From positions 1 through 53,598 of the forward strand of contig JAGXIO010000046.1 of assembly GCA_024635555.1 (NCBI GenBank): DNA of 53,598 nt. The letters are read 5' to 3'. Of this stretch, positions 26,531 through 35,410 are shown piece after piece (position 1 is the stretch's first letter; each line of letters starts with the position of its first letter). This stretch comes from Saccharicrinis sp. Its GTDB lineage: Bacteria > Bacteroidota > Bacteroidia > Bacteroidales > Marinilabiliaceae. A program made the translations under genes and the position numbers. Under the pieces are notes generated by a model. That model saw only the letters and a program-made list of their open reading frames with translations, was not told where the DNA came from and searched no databases.

Positions 26531-29500
26531 ATGAAAGAAGAAGTATTTAATTTGACACCTACTAAAAGGGATCGTAAGGATATGATCCAATACATTAACC
26601 TTCAACTGGCCGCGCTTGGACAACCTCTTTTTCATGATGAAACAGATGCCGAAAAAAAGCTTTCGAATGCCAAGTTCCTTAACTTGACCGAGGGTCTCAT
26701 AAGCAGCTTTAGAGAGAAAGCCAGATTATTATCGGATCATTTATCGCCTGTGGATACCCGGATACAAAACTTTATTGATGATTATCTAAAGGATGTTAAA
26801 ATTGATAAGTCGCTCCGAATACCCAACGACACACTGGTATTAAACCAAAAAGGACTGGCTCGCGAAGTTAGCTTACCACCCAATGGCGATACTTTTAAAA
26901 ATGAATTGGTAAACTCCTATCGTATTAAGCAAGGGATATTGAATAACCCTGCCAGCGATAAAAGGACTACAAAAGGTACCTTTCATATTGTGGATGGAGG
27001 CTTGCCAGTGCCTTTGGATAAAAAAGAAGTACCTAAGGAAACATTTGCCCATCTTTTAAATGCTGCCTTTAATCCATCGCAAGAGTCTAAAACTTTACCT
27101 TTTACCGCGAATCAAAAGGATCAGGCTAAAGTGATGTTATCTTTGTTGCAGCGCCCTGTCGTATGCCCCAAAGTAGAAGGCTTTATAGACGAAAAGAGCA
27201 TGGAAGTTCGCTTTTTTGCTCCCGGATCACTGGCCAGCAACCTTGATTTTGTAGAGAGTATTTTTGGCAACGCTGGCGACCATAACCTAGCACAAAACGA
27301 TGCTGCACTCGACATAGAACATTGGACAGGGCACACCGGTTGCATAGTGCTGGCTCCACAGTTAACACAACTCAAGAAAAAAGACATTGGACTGCCCCAT
27401 ATTTCGAACGCTACCGAGCGCCAGATAAAAGATGGCATGTGCTGGGAAAAGGAAGATGAGCTTTATAATGAGGGTGGAGCATTTAAAGTTACCTGTCGCG
27501 ACGAAAGAGGTGTGGTGGTAACCTTAATTGCCGATAACTATTTTGGATATTCGAAAAAGGAAATCAAAACACAAATAAGTTATTCAGCTAACCTTTACGG
27601 ATTGGTGGAAGAGGAACATGCTGGCGGGGCAATAGCCTATCCACGCGGCGTTATGGGTGAAAATGTATTCGGCCAAAACTTCATGGAAAAGTTTAATAAC
27701 AAATACAACTTTAACGAAGCCATGAAGCTTTTAGCCAACAGAGTTGACATAAAGCCAGAAGGATACGCCATCGACAAAAAGTATCCAAACATTGTTTACA
27801 TGCCGGAATATGCCAATATCGACATTCAAAAAAGCAACGTGAGTTGGGATATTAAGGGTAAAGAGTTTACATTGAAGCTTTCTCCAGATAAAACCTACGT
27901 TAGCCCTTCGGGTGATAAGTTCCAGTTGGTTAAACATCCTACCCAAAAAATGTGGCGTATTATACATACCAATGCCGAAGGAATGTTCTGTCACAAACCG
28001 TGTACAGTATCGGGAGGAGGTAAGTCCGAAATTTCAAAATCGCTACAAAACGCCATCAAATACGGTAATTTCAACATCCAGAACCTGCAGAAAGATTTTG
28101 AACTGGCCGATGAAATCATAAACAAGGATTATTCCAACAGATGGAAAAACGTGCGTCCCGATGCCGATGATTCGCGCTCATTCCTGAGTGCCAAACGCAC
28201 ACTAGGCTCTGCCGTAAAGCTCCTTACTCCCTCCGACCAGTACAGCGATGAGTATAATAAGTTTTTAGAAGATATGCCAGAGCACATCCGCTCACTGGTT
28301 CTTTTTGTTAAGCGCTTGTACCGCCACGAAACCGAAAAAGGCAACTGGAAAGAGTACATGACTACCGAAATAATAAACGGTCGTGCAGGCACAACCTTGA
28401 TGTACAAAAACCACCCTGTAATTGGTAGTTATGTACGGATAGGATTTAGTAAGGATCAAAACTGGTTGGTACATAAATTACGTTCCGACTTTGTTCCGAG
28501 CCATAAAATACAGATGGAAGACGATATTAGTGCTACCATTACATTGGCCGCATCAAAAATTGAGTATCTGAACCCAGAGTACAGCAATAAAAGCGTTAAG
28601 GTTACTAAGAACTGCGAAAGTTACTTGTTCCAACGACCCGACGAGGCTATTATCAGGGGATATGATATCGATGCCGAAGCCGATATTGTTCAAAGTGGTA
28701 CTTTCCTTACCAACTACGAGCCGATGCGCAAAGCCGATGCCATCGAGTTAATCGAAGATGCCATCAGTTTTGACGAATATACCCAACCTGTAAAGGATTT
28801 AATTACAGCGGTGGCCGAGGCCAATCAAGATAGTTATTTTGTAACACCATCGCACACACGTGTTGTGGAGGATGGCCCTACCAAAAACCCGCGTTATCTG
28901 CAAAAAAACATCTATGCCACAGAAACCGAAGATAGTTATCTGGCCGATGTTGGTGTGCGTTTACGCAGAAAAGTAAAGTCCGATGCTCCTGTTATTAACA
29001 CCGTAAATGCTGTTTTACCGGGTCGGAGGAACAACCCTGCCGATAGGGCTAACAACATACGCGCATTGAGTGTTTACAACCCCATCCACTATCAGGAACT
29101 TCCTGAGTTGTTTATGGACTTTATTTGCAGCTTAACAGGCAAGTCACCATCAACAACAGGTGCCGGCTCTGAGGGTGCGTTAACAAAGGGACCATTTAAT
29201 ATGCTGTCGCCCACTACCGACCTGAACAATGCGCTTCTTTCGTACATCCTGACCGAATACCAAGGTTTTAGTTCGGCAGCCGGATACGTAGGTAATTCAC
29301 GATTCGACCACGACATAAGTCTTTTAATTCCAGAGATATGGGCACGATTGGTTCCTGAGGATAGAGACGCCAAGTTGTTAATAGAAACCGGATGTCTCGA
29401 AAAAATGGAAGACTTTGAGCATAAGGGCGAAAAAATTATGGCGAGCCGATTGGGTTACCGAATTACCAAAAAATTTGCCTTTAGATGTATGAATCGTTTA

Positions 29501-30001
29501 TTCGACGAGCCGCAAGCCGTATTTAACGAAAAAATGTTAAAGCCCGAATTGCAAGGCATGGACGATTTTGCCGACGGAATAAACAATATTGTAGAAGCTC
29601 AAAAGAAAGTATCCTTGGCGTACTTCGAAGATGGAAGTGTTGAAGCCGCTATTCCTCCTTTGAAAATACTATTACACATTATGGCCTATGGCCACTTCGA
29701 GGGTAAAGAAATAAGCAATCCAGAGCTTCGTAAGTATTTTGACCGTGATTATGTAATAGAGAGTGATTGGTATAAAGAAAGATTGCTTCTTAGACAGAAG
29801 AAAGAATTTGAATTAATATCCAATCAGTTGGTTTACCTCGAAGAGTTTTCAACGAAAGAAGAAAACGCAGGACTAGTAGAAAAAATGGATATAAACAACA
29901 GGATTTCTGTAGCTAAAAAAAGGAGTAATTACGTTAAGTCTGATACGTATTTAAAAGACTTAGTGGGTACCTTTGGGTTGGATCCATTATTTAAAAAATA
30001 G
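26531..30001 (+). CDS. Putative PPi-type phosphoenolpyruvate carboxykinase
   Basis: The 1156-residue cytoplasmic protein has no signal or membrane segments. Its size and several segments match what I remember of the pyrophosphate-dependent PEP carboxykinases of Entamoeba and Propionibacterium, which interconvert oxaloacetate plus PPi and PEP plus CO2 plus phosphate. Visible features are a P-loop-like CTVSGGGKSEISKSL (from residue 491), EHWTGHTGCIVLAPQ (about 258), IAYPRGVMGENVFG, and a glycine-rich SPSTTGAGSEGALTKGPFN near 875. Classical ATP or GTP PEPCKs are only 530-620 residues. The call rests on recall of family features, not an alignment. It is single, with its own promoter and terminator, which suits a central metabolic enzyme. 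Confidence 0.72.
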   Translation: MKEEVFNLTPTKRDRKDMIQYINLQLAALGQPLFHDETDAEKKLSNAKFLNLTEGLISSFREKARLLSDHLSPVDTRIQNFIDDYLKDVKIDKSLRIPNDTLVLNQKGLAREVSLPPNGDTFKNELVNSYRIKQGILNNPASDKRTTKGTFHIVDGGLPVPLDKKEVPKETFAHLLNAAFNPSQESKTLPFTANQKDQAKVMLSLLQRPVVCPKVEGFIDEKSMEVRFFAPGSLASNLDFVESIFGNAGDHNLAQNDAALDIEHWTGHTGCIVLAPQLTQLKKKDIGLPHISNATERQIKDGMCWEKEDELYNEGGAFKVTCRDERGVVVTLIADNYFGYSKKEIKTQISYSANLYGLVEEEHAGGAIAYPRGVMGENVFGQNFMEKFNNKYNFNEAMKLLANRVDIKPEGYAIDKKYPNIVYMPEYANIDIQKSNVSWDIKGKEFTLKLSPDKTYVSPSGDKFQLVKHPTQKMWRIIHTNAEGMFCHKPCTVSGGGKSEISKSLQNAIKYGNFNIQNLQKDFELADEIINKDYSNRWKNVRPDADDSRSFLSAKRTLGSAVKLLTPSDQYSDEYNKFLEDMPEHIRSLVLFVKRLYRHETEKGNWKEYMTTEIINGRAGTTLMYKNHPVIGSYVRIGFSKDQNWLVHKLRSDFVPSHKIQMEDDISATITLAASKIEYLNPEYSNKSVKVTKNCESYLFQRPDEAIIRGYDIDAEADIVQSGTFLTNYEPMRKADAIELIEDAISFDEYTQPVKDLITAVAEANQDSYFVTPSHTRVVEDGPTKNPRYLQKNIYATETEDSYLADVGVRLRRKVKSDAPVINTVNAVLPGRRNNPADRANNIRALSVYNPIHYQELPELFMDFICSLTGKSPSTTGAGSEGALTKGPFNMLSPTTDLNNALLSYILTEYQGFSSAAGYVGNSRFDHDISLLIPEIWARLVPEDRDAKLLIETGCLEKMEDFEHKGEKIMASRLGYRITKKFAFRCMNRLFDEPQAVFNEKMLKPELQGMDDFADGINNIVEAQKKVSLAYFEDGSVEAAIPPLKILLHIMAYGHFEGKEISNPELRKYFDRDYVIESDWYKERLLLRQKKEFELISNQLVYLEEFSTKEENAGLVEKMDINNRISVAKKRSNYVKSDTYLKDLVGTFGLDPLFKK

Positions 30002-30024
30002 TTTTTTATCCATCATAATTAATT

Positions 30025-30055
30025 AAAGGCAGTTTCATCGAAACTGCCTTTTTTA
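30025..30055 (+). terminator. Intrinsic terminator after the putative PPi-PEPCK
   Basis: AAAGGCAGTTTC (30025-30036) pairs perfectly with GAAACTGCCTTT (30040-30051) over a 3-base loop, followed by TTTT. It is the strongest classical terminator in the window. Confidence 0.9.
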
Positions 30056-30151
30056 TGAAAGAAATAGTTGAACGCACTATATATTTCGTCCGTTTTCACT
30101 ACCTTCCGACCCTAAGACATCATCATAGATTAGTATTTAAATAATCAAGTC

Positions 30152-31264
30152 ATGAATAGATTTTTATATTTGTTAGGCACTATCTTCATACTGTGCTCGT
30201 GTAATCTACCAACCCCCAACGCTAAGGTTCTTATGTTTATAGGTACCTCCACCGATGATTCATTAAAGGGAATTGAATATTGCTATTTGGATACAATTAG
30301 TGGACAGATAAGCCAACCTATGCTGGCCGATAAAACAATGAACCCTAATTTTTTAGAAATCGACACACAAAACAATATTCTATTTGCCTTAAGCCGAAGT
30401 CAACAAGAGGATGAGAATGGATCTGTGATTAGAAATTACAACATAGACGCGTCCAATGGTCAAATAACATTAATCTCCCAGGCACCTATTCCGGGACAAG
30501 GTCCGTGCTATGTTGCGCTGGACAAAACGGGAAAACACGTGATGGTTGCCAATTATAGTTCTGGAGAGGTGTGCGCCTATAAACTCGATGATGACAAACT
30601 GAGCTACTTAAACTCAGTAAAGCACTATGGCAGTGGCCCAAATGAAAGCCGCCAGAGTAAACCTCATGCACATTCTATTGACATAGATCCAAAGAGCGAC
30701 TTCATCTATTCGGCGGATCTCGGTACCGATAAACTCATGGTGTATAAAATGGCCAACAATGGTTTGGTCACCGTTGATTCTGTGATGTGCAAACCCGGTG
30801 CCGGCCCACGTCATTTTGATTTTAGCCCAAACGGTAATTTATTAGCGGTAATCAATGAACTAGATTGTACCGTGACCACATTTGCGAAAGACACTTCAGG
30901 CATCTATAAAAACGAAATACAAACCTTGAGCATATTGCCGGACTCCTTTTCAGGTGATGCAAAGGCTGCCGACATACATTTTTCGCCCAATGGTAATTTT
31001 TTATATGCGTCAAACCGGGGTTTTAACTCTATCGCTGTATTTAAAGTAGATGGTTTAAATTTGCAATGGGTCGAATTTATGACTGATGGTATCAATTGGC
31101 CCCGTAATTTTGCCATTGACCCAAGCGGAAATTTCTTGCTGTCGGCTAACCGCGACCAAAATAATATAACGGTATATCAAATAAACAAAGAAAATGGAAA
31201 GCTAACCATGTTGCCGGACGTAGCTAGCGTAGATCGCCCTTTTTGTATTAAATTTTACAAATAA
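30152..31264 (+). CDS. Lactonase-family seven-bladed beta-propeller lipoprotein
   Basis: The 370-residue protein begins with a lipoprotein signal (FLYLLGTIFILCSCN). The body shows repeated propeller blades with the family's recurring phrases: PCYVALDKTGKHVMVANYSSG, KPHAHSIDIDPKSDFIYSADLG, GPRHFDFSPNGNLLAVINE, IHFSPNGNFLYASNRG and WPRNFAIDPSGNFLLSANRD. This is the YkgB/Pgl type that includes 6-phosphogluconolactonase. Because this copy is exported, a cytoplasmic pentose-phosphate role is unlikely; it more likely acts on an extracytoplasmic lactone or cell-wall substrate. The real substrate is unknown. A small membrane-protein gene follows. Confidence 0.88.
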   Translation: MNRFLYLLGTIFILCSCNLPTPNAKVLMFIGTSTDDSLKGIEYCYLDTISGQISQPMLADKTMNPNFLEIDTQNNILFALSRSQQEDENGSVIRNYNIDASNGQITLISQAPIPGQGPCYVALDKTGKHVMVANYSSGEVCAYKLDDDKLSYLNSVKHYGSGPNESRQSKPHAHSIDIDPKSDFIYSADLGTDKLMVYKMANNGLVTVDSVMCKPGAGPRHFDFSPNGNLLAVINELDCTVTTFAKDTSGIYKNEIQTLSILPDSFSGDAKAADIHFSPNGNFLYASNRGFNSIAVFKVDGLNLQWVEFMTDGINWPRNFAIDPSGNFLLSANRDQNNITVYQINKENGKLTMLPDVASVDRPFCIKFYK

Positions 31265-31300
31265 AAACTCGAATGGGGTTGATGATTAGTTAATGACTAT

Positions 31301-31525
31301 ATGGAAGAAAGTATAATTTTAAATGGACTCTTTTTATTTTTTGGATTAATTCTATTTACTGCCGCACTTTTTAATTGGCATTACTTTTTTAATCAGCGTA
31401 AAGCCCAGTTTTTGATAAAAGCTTTGGGTATAAACGGTGCCAGGATTGTTTATGCGTTACTAGGATTGTTTTTTGCGTTGGTGGGTGCCAACCAATTATT
31501 CAGTCTGGATATTTTACCTTTTTAA
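31301..31525 (+). CDS. Small two-helix membrane protein, Imm17-like
   Basis: The 74-residue protein has two hydrophobic helices (LNGLFLFFGLILFTAALFNW and IVYALLGLFFALVGANQLF) joined by a basic loop (NQRKAQFLIKALGINGAR). Length, the tryptophan after helix 1 and the GARIVYALLG start of helix 2 resemble the Imm17 family of putative immunity proteins. No toxin gene is next to it. It starts 36 bases after the lactonase stop and may be co-transcribed with it. The immunity label is tentative; a generic small membrane protein is equally possible. Confidence 0.55.
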   Translation: MEESIILNGLFLFFGLILFTAALFNWHYFFNQRKAQFLIKALGINGARIVYALLGLFFALVGANQLFSLDILPF

Positions 31526-31550
31526 GATCCAATACCCCTAACAAAAAAAC

Positions 31551-32291
31551 TCACCTATTTCTACTTGATGTTTCCTCCTTTTCCGAAATACAATCCTGGG
31601 CGAGCCATTCTTTGTAATAATCTGGATTTTCAAATAGTTCGACCATAAACTCTTCTATGGTCATTTCTCTTATTTCCTTTCCTTTTCCTTTTAAAAATGC
31701 GGCAAAGCCCTCGTTCATATATCTACCTACTTTAAGCGGAAAGTCAAACAGTTTCGGAAAAATAGTTTTATCACTAGGGTTATCATATTTCTTTTTACAC
31801 GAATTTACATCCTTTGAAAGATAGATACGACATGCCATAGGGCGCACCGAATAAACGGAACAGGAGTTATTTACCAAAAACGGACAGGCGTGAACGATGT
31901 GTTGCTTCTTATCTTCGGGTAGATTTTTCGTTTTCTTTAATTTTTCTTCAGCCTTACTCCGTACGGCATTAATTTGCTGTAAATCAAATGCATGCATAAT
32001 ATACTCATAAAGCAATAGTGCTTCCTGGGTGGTGAGGTAAACTGGCTGAAAGCAACACCAACTGCAACCTTTGACACAAGCTATTGGCTGATTTTGTTCG
32101 AAAGTGCGTTTACCAAAAGAGTGTGTTAGCTCACTTATAGCTATATATTGTTTCTGCATCCCTGTAAACAAAGGCGTCAGGCTGTCGAAGTTGGTAATTT
32201 CGGTTGAGGCTAAAGCATAACCATCACTATAAAATCTTAGGTTATTTTCGTTTGATTTGTTGACCTTTCCATGCTCGTCTTGCAGTGTCAT
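31551..32291 (-). CDS. YkgJ-family cysteine-cluster protein
   Basis: The 246-residue protein has two cysteine clusters: C-VKG-C-SW-CC at 72-80, and HACPFLVNNSCSVYSVRPMACR around 140-162. These are the conserved metal or iron-sulfur ligand pattern of the YkgJ/UPF0153 family. A helical region of lower conservation follows, with CKKKYDNPSD. The family's biochemical role is not settled; a Zn2+ or Fe-S binding function is assumed from the cysteines. It is convergent with the small membrane protein gene and probably monocistronic. Confidence 0.85.
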   Translation of the reverse strand: MTLQDEHGKVNKSNENNLRFYSDGYALASTEITNFDSLTPLFTGMQKQYIAISELTHSFGKRTFEQNQPIACVKGCSWCCFQPVYLTTQEALLLYEYIMHAFDLQQINAVRSKAEEKLKKTKNLPEDKKQHIVHACPFLVNNSCSVYSVRPMACRIYLSKDVNSCKKKYDNPSDKTIFPKLFDFPLKVGRYMNEGFAAFLKGKGKEIREMTIEEFMVELFENPDYYKEWLAQDCISEKEETSSRNR

Positions 32292-32401
32292 AACAATTTT
32301 TTAAGCCGTTCGGATGATTGAACAGCGGCACAAGTTACTTTATTTCAAGCTTTCTTTCATGTACTAATAACGTTTACAACACAACAATAAAGTTAGCACA
32401 A

Positions 32402-32701
32402 TCAATATTTAAAGGCACACCAGTTTCTGCTTTCTTTGGTCGGCGGCTTTTCATGGATTAAACTGTCCAAAAATTTACCTAGCATTTTTTCATCACGTTC
32501 CTTTAAGGCATCATTATATTCCATAATAGCTTTCTGAAGTTGCGAAAAAATGATTTTAGTTTCAGCCTCCTTAAAGTTGCTAATGCTTAAATTCTTTATC
32601 GATAAATAAGTATGAGTTGCTCCGGCAACTCTATTAAGCTGATGCAGAAGAGCATCTCGTTTAATTACTATTAATTGAAGTTTTCGCGCCCACTTTTCCA
32701 T
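32402..32701 (-). CDS. Hypothetical small helical protein
   Basis: This 99-residue protein is predicted to be almost fully helical and is rich in lysine, glutamate and leucine (KWARKLQLIVIKRDALLHQL; FKEAETKIIFSQLQKAIMEY). It ends in a short proline-containing tail (HEKPPTKESRNWCAFKY). No family was recognised. It lies alone, 110 bases upstream of the YkgJ-type gene on the same strand, and the spacer offers no clear terminator, so joint transcription is possible. Its amino-acid composition looks like a genuine protein. Confidence 0.5.
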   Translation of the reverse strand: MEKWARKLQLIVIKRDALLHQLNRVAGATHTYLSIKNLSISNFKEAETKIIFSQLQKAIMEYNDALKERDEKMLGKFLDSLIHEKPPTKESRNWCAFKY

Positions 32702-32940
32702 TTCTTTTGTCTTTATATTTAAAAGTTAATGTACAAATTACTTGAATCAAAGGAAAGAGGTAAAATGAAAATAGTACATTTTTTTTTGTATAATCACTCA
32801 AAACAATATTAACAATTACATAATCAAAGATATACGAATTTGATAAAAATCAGGATAGTAAAAAAAATACATACTTGGTCGAATTAACAAAAGCCTCATT
32901 CTAAAGTAAATCAATGCTTTTATTAAGGCACAAATAAAAG

Positions 32941-32948
32941 TATCTTTG
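32941..32948 (+). promoter_or_regulatory. Candidate -7 box for the DEAD-box helicase
   Basis: TATCTTTG matches TAnnTTTG, 26 bases before the ATG at 32975. The -33 position has only a weak CTTTTA. Confidence 0.45.
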
Positions 32949-32974
32949 CCCCTATATTATAGAGCTATACTATT

Positions 32975-34225
32975 ATGAAGTTTGAAGATTACTCCATTAC
33001 AGCGGGCATAAAAACCAGTTTGGCCAAATTGGGATACCGCCGACCCACAGATATACAGTTTAAATCTATCCCTCCAATATTAAGGGGTGAGGATGTTTTG
33101 GCCATAGCACAAACCGGAACCGGTAAAACCGCAGCTTTTGCTATTCCTATAATCCATCAGCTGCATGTGCGCAAAGTAAAGAGTAGAGCAGATGGAATCA
33201 AGTGTTTGGTGATGGTGCCTACACGGGAGTTGGCAATTCAAATACATCAGGTTTTCGAAACCATTGGCAAACATACCAGTGTTAAGTCGTTTTGCGTTTT
33301 TGGAGGAGTTGAAGAAGGGCCACAGATTGCCAAGCTCGAAAATGGGGTGGATGTGCTGATAGCTACCCCTGGAAGGATGTTTGACCTTGCAAGTCGGGGT
33401 TTCATTAAGCTCAACCGTACTGAGATATTAATTTTGGATGAGGCCGACCATATGCTTGATTTGGGTTTTATCAAAGACATAAGAGACTTGATGACCTATC
33501 TGCCCAAAAAGAGGCAAACGCTGTTTTTTTCGGCCACCATTAATGAGACCATTAAAAAACTTGCCTATTCATTGGTTAGCAATGCTATCCGCATCCAAGT
33601 TTCGCCCAAGGATCCGGTAGCCAAAAACATCGATCACTCCGTTGCTTTTATCGAAATGGATGACAAGCGCTTCTTTTTGGAGCGTTTGCTCAAGGAACAT
33701 GCCGAGAGCAAAATACTTGTGTTCGTGCGAACCAAAGTAAGATGCGAAAGGGTAGAAAAAGCGATGGAAAGGGTAGGCATACCATCTAAATCGCTCCATG
33801 GTGGCATGGAACAGGAAGATCGTAAAAAAGTTTTAGATTCTTTTAGGAAAGGAGAAACTAAGGTATTGATTGCTACGGATGTAAGTGCCCGCGGTATAGA
33901 CATTCCACACGTTGAATTTGTGGTGAATTATGACTTGCCCGATTTATCCGAAAACTATGTGCACCGTGTGGGTCGAACCGGAAGAGCCAAGGAGAAAGGA
34001 CAAGCGGTAACGTTTTGCAGCGAAGAGGAAAAAGAAATATTAAAGGAGATTGAAGGCTTTTTGGGTAAACCTATCAAAAGATTGGAGATAGACAGGGACG
34101 ATTATTCCCAGACTATTGACTTTTCGGCAGAAAGCCATGCCGATTGGAAAAGCTTAATCAACGAGCAGGAGGAGTTTGTTTCAAAAGAAAATTTATCCAA
34201 ACGTAAAAAAAAGAAAAAGAAATAG
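32975..34225 (+). CDS. DEAD-box ATP-dependent RNA helicase
   Basis: This 416-residue RNA helicase of the RhlE/CshA-like group has a Q motif (RRPTDIQFKSIPPIL), motif I (AQTGTGKTAAFAIP), Ia (PTRELAIQI), motif II (DEAD in LILDEADHMLDLGF), motif III (SAT), and the C-terminal RecA domain with ATDVSARGIDIPHV and HRVGRTGRA. It ends in a lysine-rich tail (NLSKRKKKKKK) that should help bind RNA. Such enzymes unwind structured RNA in ribosome assembly, mRNA decay or cold adaptation; which of these applies is not shown by the context. Confidence 0.95.
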   Translation: MKFEDYSITAGIKTSLAKLGYRRPTDIQFKSIPPILRGEDVLAIAQTGTGKTAAFAIPIIHQLHVRKVKSRADGIKCLVMVPTRELAIQIHQVFETIGKHTSVKSFCVFGGVEEGPQIAKLENGVDVLIATPGRMFDLASRGFIKLNRTEILILDEADHMLDLGFIKDIRDLMTYLPKKRQTLFFSATINETIKKLAYSLVSNAIRIQVSPKDPVAKNIDHSVAFIEMDDKRFFLERLLKEHAESKILVFVRTKVRCERVEKAMERVGIPSKSLHGGMEQEDRKKVLDSFRKGETKVLIATDVSARGIDIPHVEFVVNYDLPDLSENYVHRVGRTGRAKEKGQAVTFCSEEEKEILKEIEGFLGKPIKRLEIDRDDYSQTIDFSAESHADWKSLINEQEEFVSKENLSKRKKKKKK

Positions 34226-34310
34226 TAGGCTACAAGGTAACTATATCTGCTAATTTAGATACAAAGTAATTGAATTTGCTTTTTGCACAAACGCATGTGC
34301 CTTTTTTTTA

Positions 34311-34318
34311 TATTTTTG
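34311..34318 (+). promoter_or_regulatory. Candidate -7 box for the ROK kinase
   Basis: TATTTTTG matches TAnnTTTG, with TTTTG about 25 bases upstream (34281-34285), a slightly long spacing. The start codon is 70 bases downstream. Confidence 0.4.
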
Positions 34319-34388
34319 AGCTAATTGTAAAAATTTGCACATTCAAATATAGTTAAACTGAAATAATCAAACAATTAAAACATTAAGT

Positions 34389-35357
34389 ATGAAAAAAGTT
34401 GCAGTTGGAGTAGATATAGGTGGAACCAACACCACTATTGGGCTTGTAGATGAATTAGGAAAAGTGATTGCTAAAGGTGGAATCACAACACCAAGCCACG
34501 GAGATATCCAAAGATACATGGACGATTTGGCCAAAGCCATTCGCGATATGATATCCTTAACAAGTGAAGTAGTATCGGTAATGGGAATAGGTGTAGGTGC
34601 TCCAAACGGTAACTATTATAGCGGCACCATTGAATACGCGCCCAATTTGTCGTTTAAAGGTATCATACCTTTTGTTGAATTATTAAAAAAACGCTTCCCC
34701 GAATACAATTACCTGGCACTAACTAACGATGCCAATGCGGCTACTATTGGCGAAATGATTTATGGTGGAGCAAAGGGAATGAAGAATTTTGTAATGTACA
34801 CCCTTGGCACAGGCGTAGGTAGTGGCCTTGTTGTAAATGGCGACCTAGTTTATGGCCACGATGGCTTTGCTGGCGAGTGTGGACACACTACTTTAATACC
34901 CGGAGGAAGACTATGCGGATGTGGTGCCTTAGGACATCTGGAGGCCTACTGCTCGGCACCGGGAATGAAAAGAACCGCATTTGAGCTAATGGTTAAATAC
35001 AATGCAAACGACTCCAAACTGGCGGATAAATCTTTTAATGAGCTTGATTCGAAAATGATATTTGATGCTGCCGAAGCAGGAGATAAAGTTGCCCTGGAAG
35101 TTTTTGAAATGACCGGAAAATATTTAGGACAGGGATTGGCAGATACGGTTCATCACCTAAGCCCCGAAGCCATTTTCTTATTTGGCGGACCTACCGGAGC
35201 AGGGGATTATATTTTTAAACCAACAAAGAAAAGTATGGAAGAGCATCTACTTCCTATATTTCAAGGTAAAATCAAAATACTTCCTTCTCAATTAGACAGC
35301 GGCAATGCTGCCATTATTGGAGCAAGTGCTTTGGTATATAAAGAAATGGAGAAATAA
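34389..35357 (+). CDS. ROK-family sugar kinase, glucokinase-like
   Basis: The 322-residue protein starts MKKVAVGVDIGGTNTTIGLVD, an ATP phosphate loop. The sugar site is in LTNDANAATIGEMIYGGAKG, and TLGTGVGSGLVVNG follows. The zinc-binding ROK motif is GHTTLIPGGRLCGCGALGHL. It has no N-terminal helix-turn-helix, so it is a kinase and not a ROK repressor. Glucose is the most likely substrate in Bacteroidota, but fructose, mannose or N-acetyl sugars cannot be excluded. It converges with uvrB across a short repeat. Confidence 0.92.
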   Translation: MKKVAVGVDIGGTNTTIGLVDELGKVIAKGGITTPSHGDIQRYMDDLAKAIRDMISLTSEVVSVMGIGVGAPNGNYYSGTIEYAPNLSFKGIIPFVELLKKRFPEYNYLALTNDANAATIGEMIYGGAKGMKNFVMYTLGTGVGSGLVVNGDLVYGHDGFAGECGHTTLIPGGRLCGCGALGHLEAYCSAPGMKRTAFELMVKYNANDSKLADKSFNELDSKMIFDAAEAGDKVALEVFEMTGKYLGQGLADTVHHLSPEAIFLFGGPTGAGDYIFKPTKKSMEEHLLPIFQGKIKILPSQLDSGNAAIIGASALVYKEMEK

Positions 35358-35410
35358 CTAGTGGCTATTAGCTAGTGGCTGATGGCTAGTGGCTATCAGC
35401 TATTGGCTAA
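35358..35410. repeat. GGCTATTAGCTA-type tandem repeat
   Basis: Imperfect units of TAGTGGCTATTAGC repeat between the convergent ROK and uvrB genes. Similar GGCTAATAGC text occurs at 40810-40848 and a shorter one near 46090. Confidence 0.6.
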
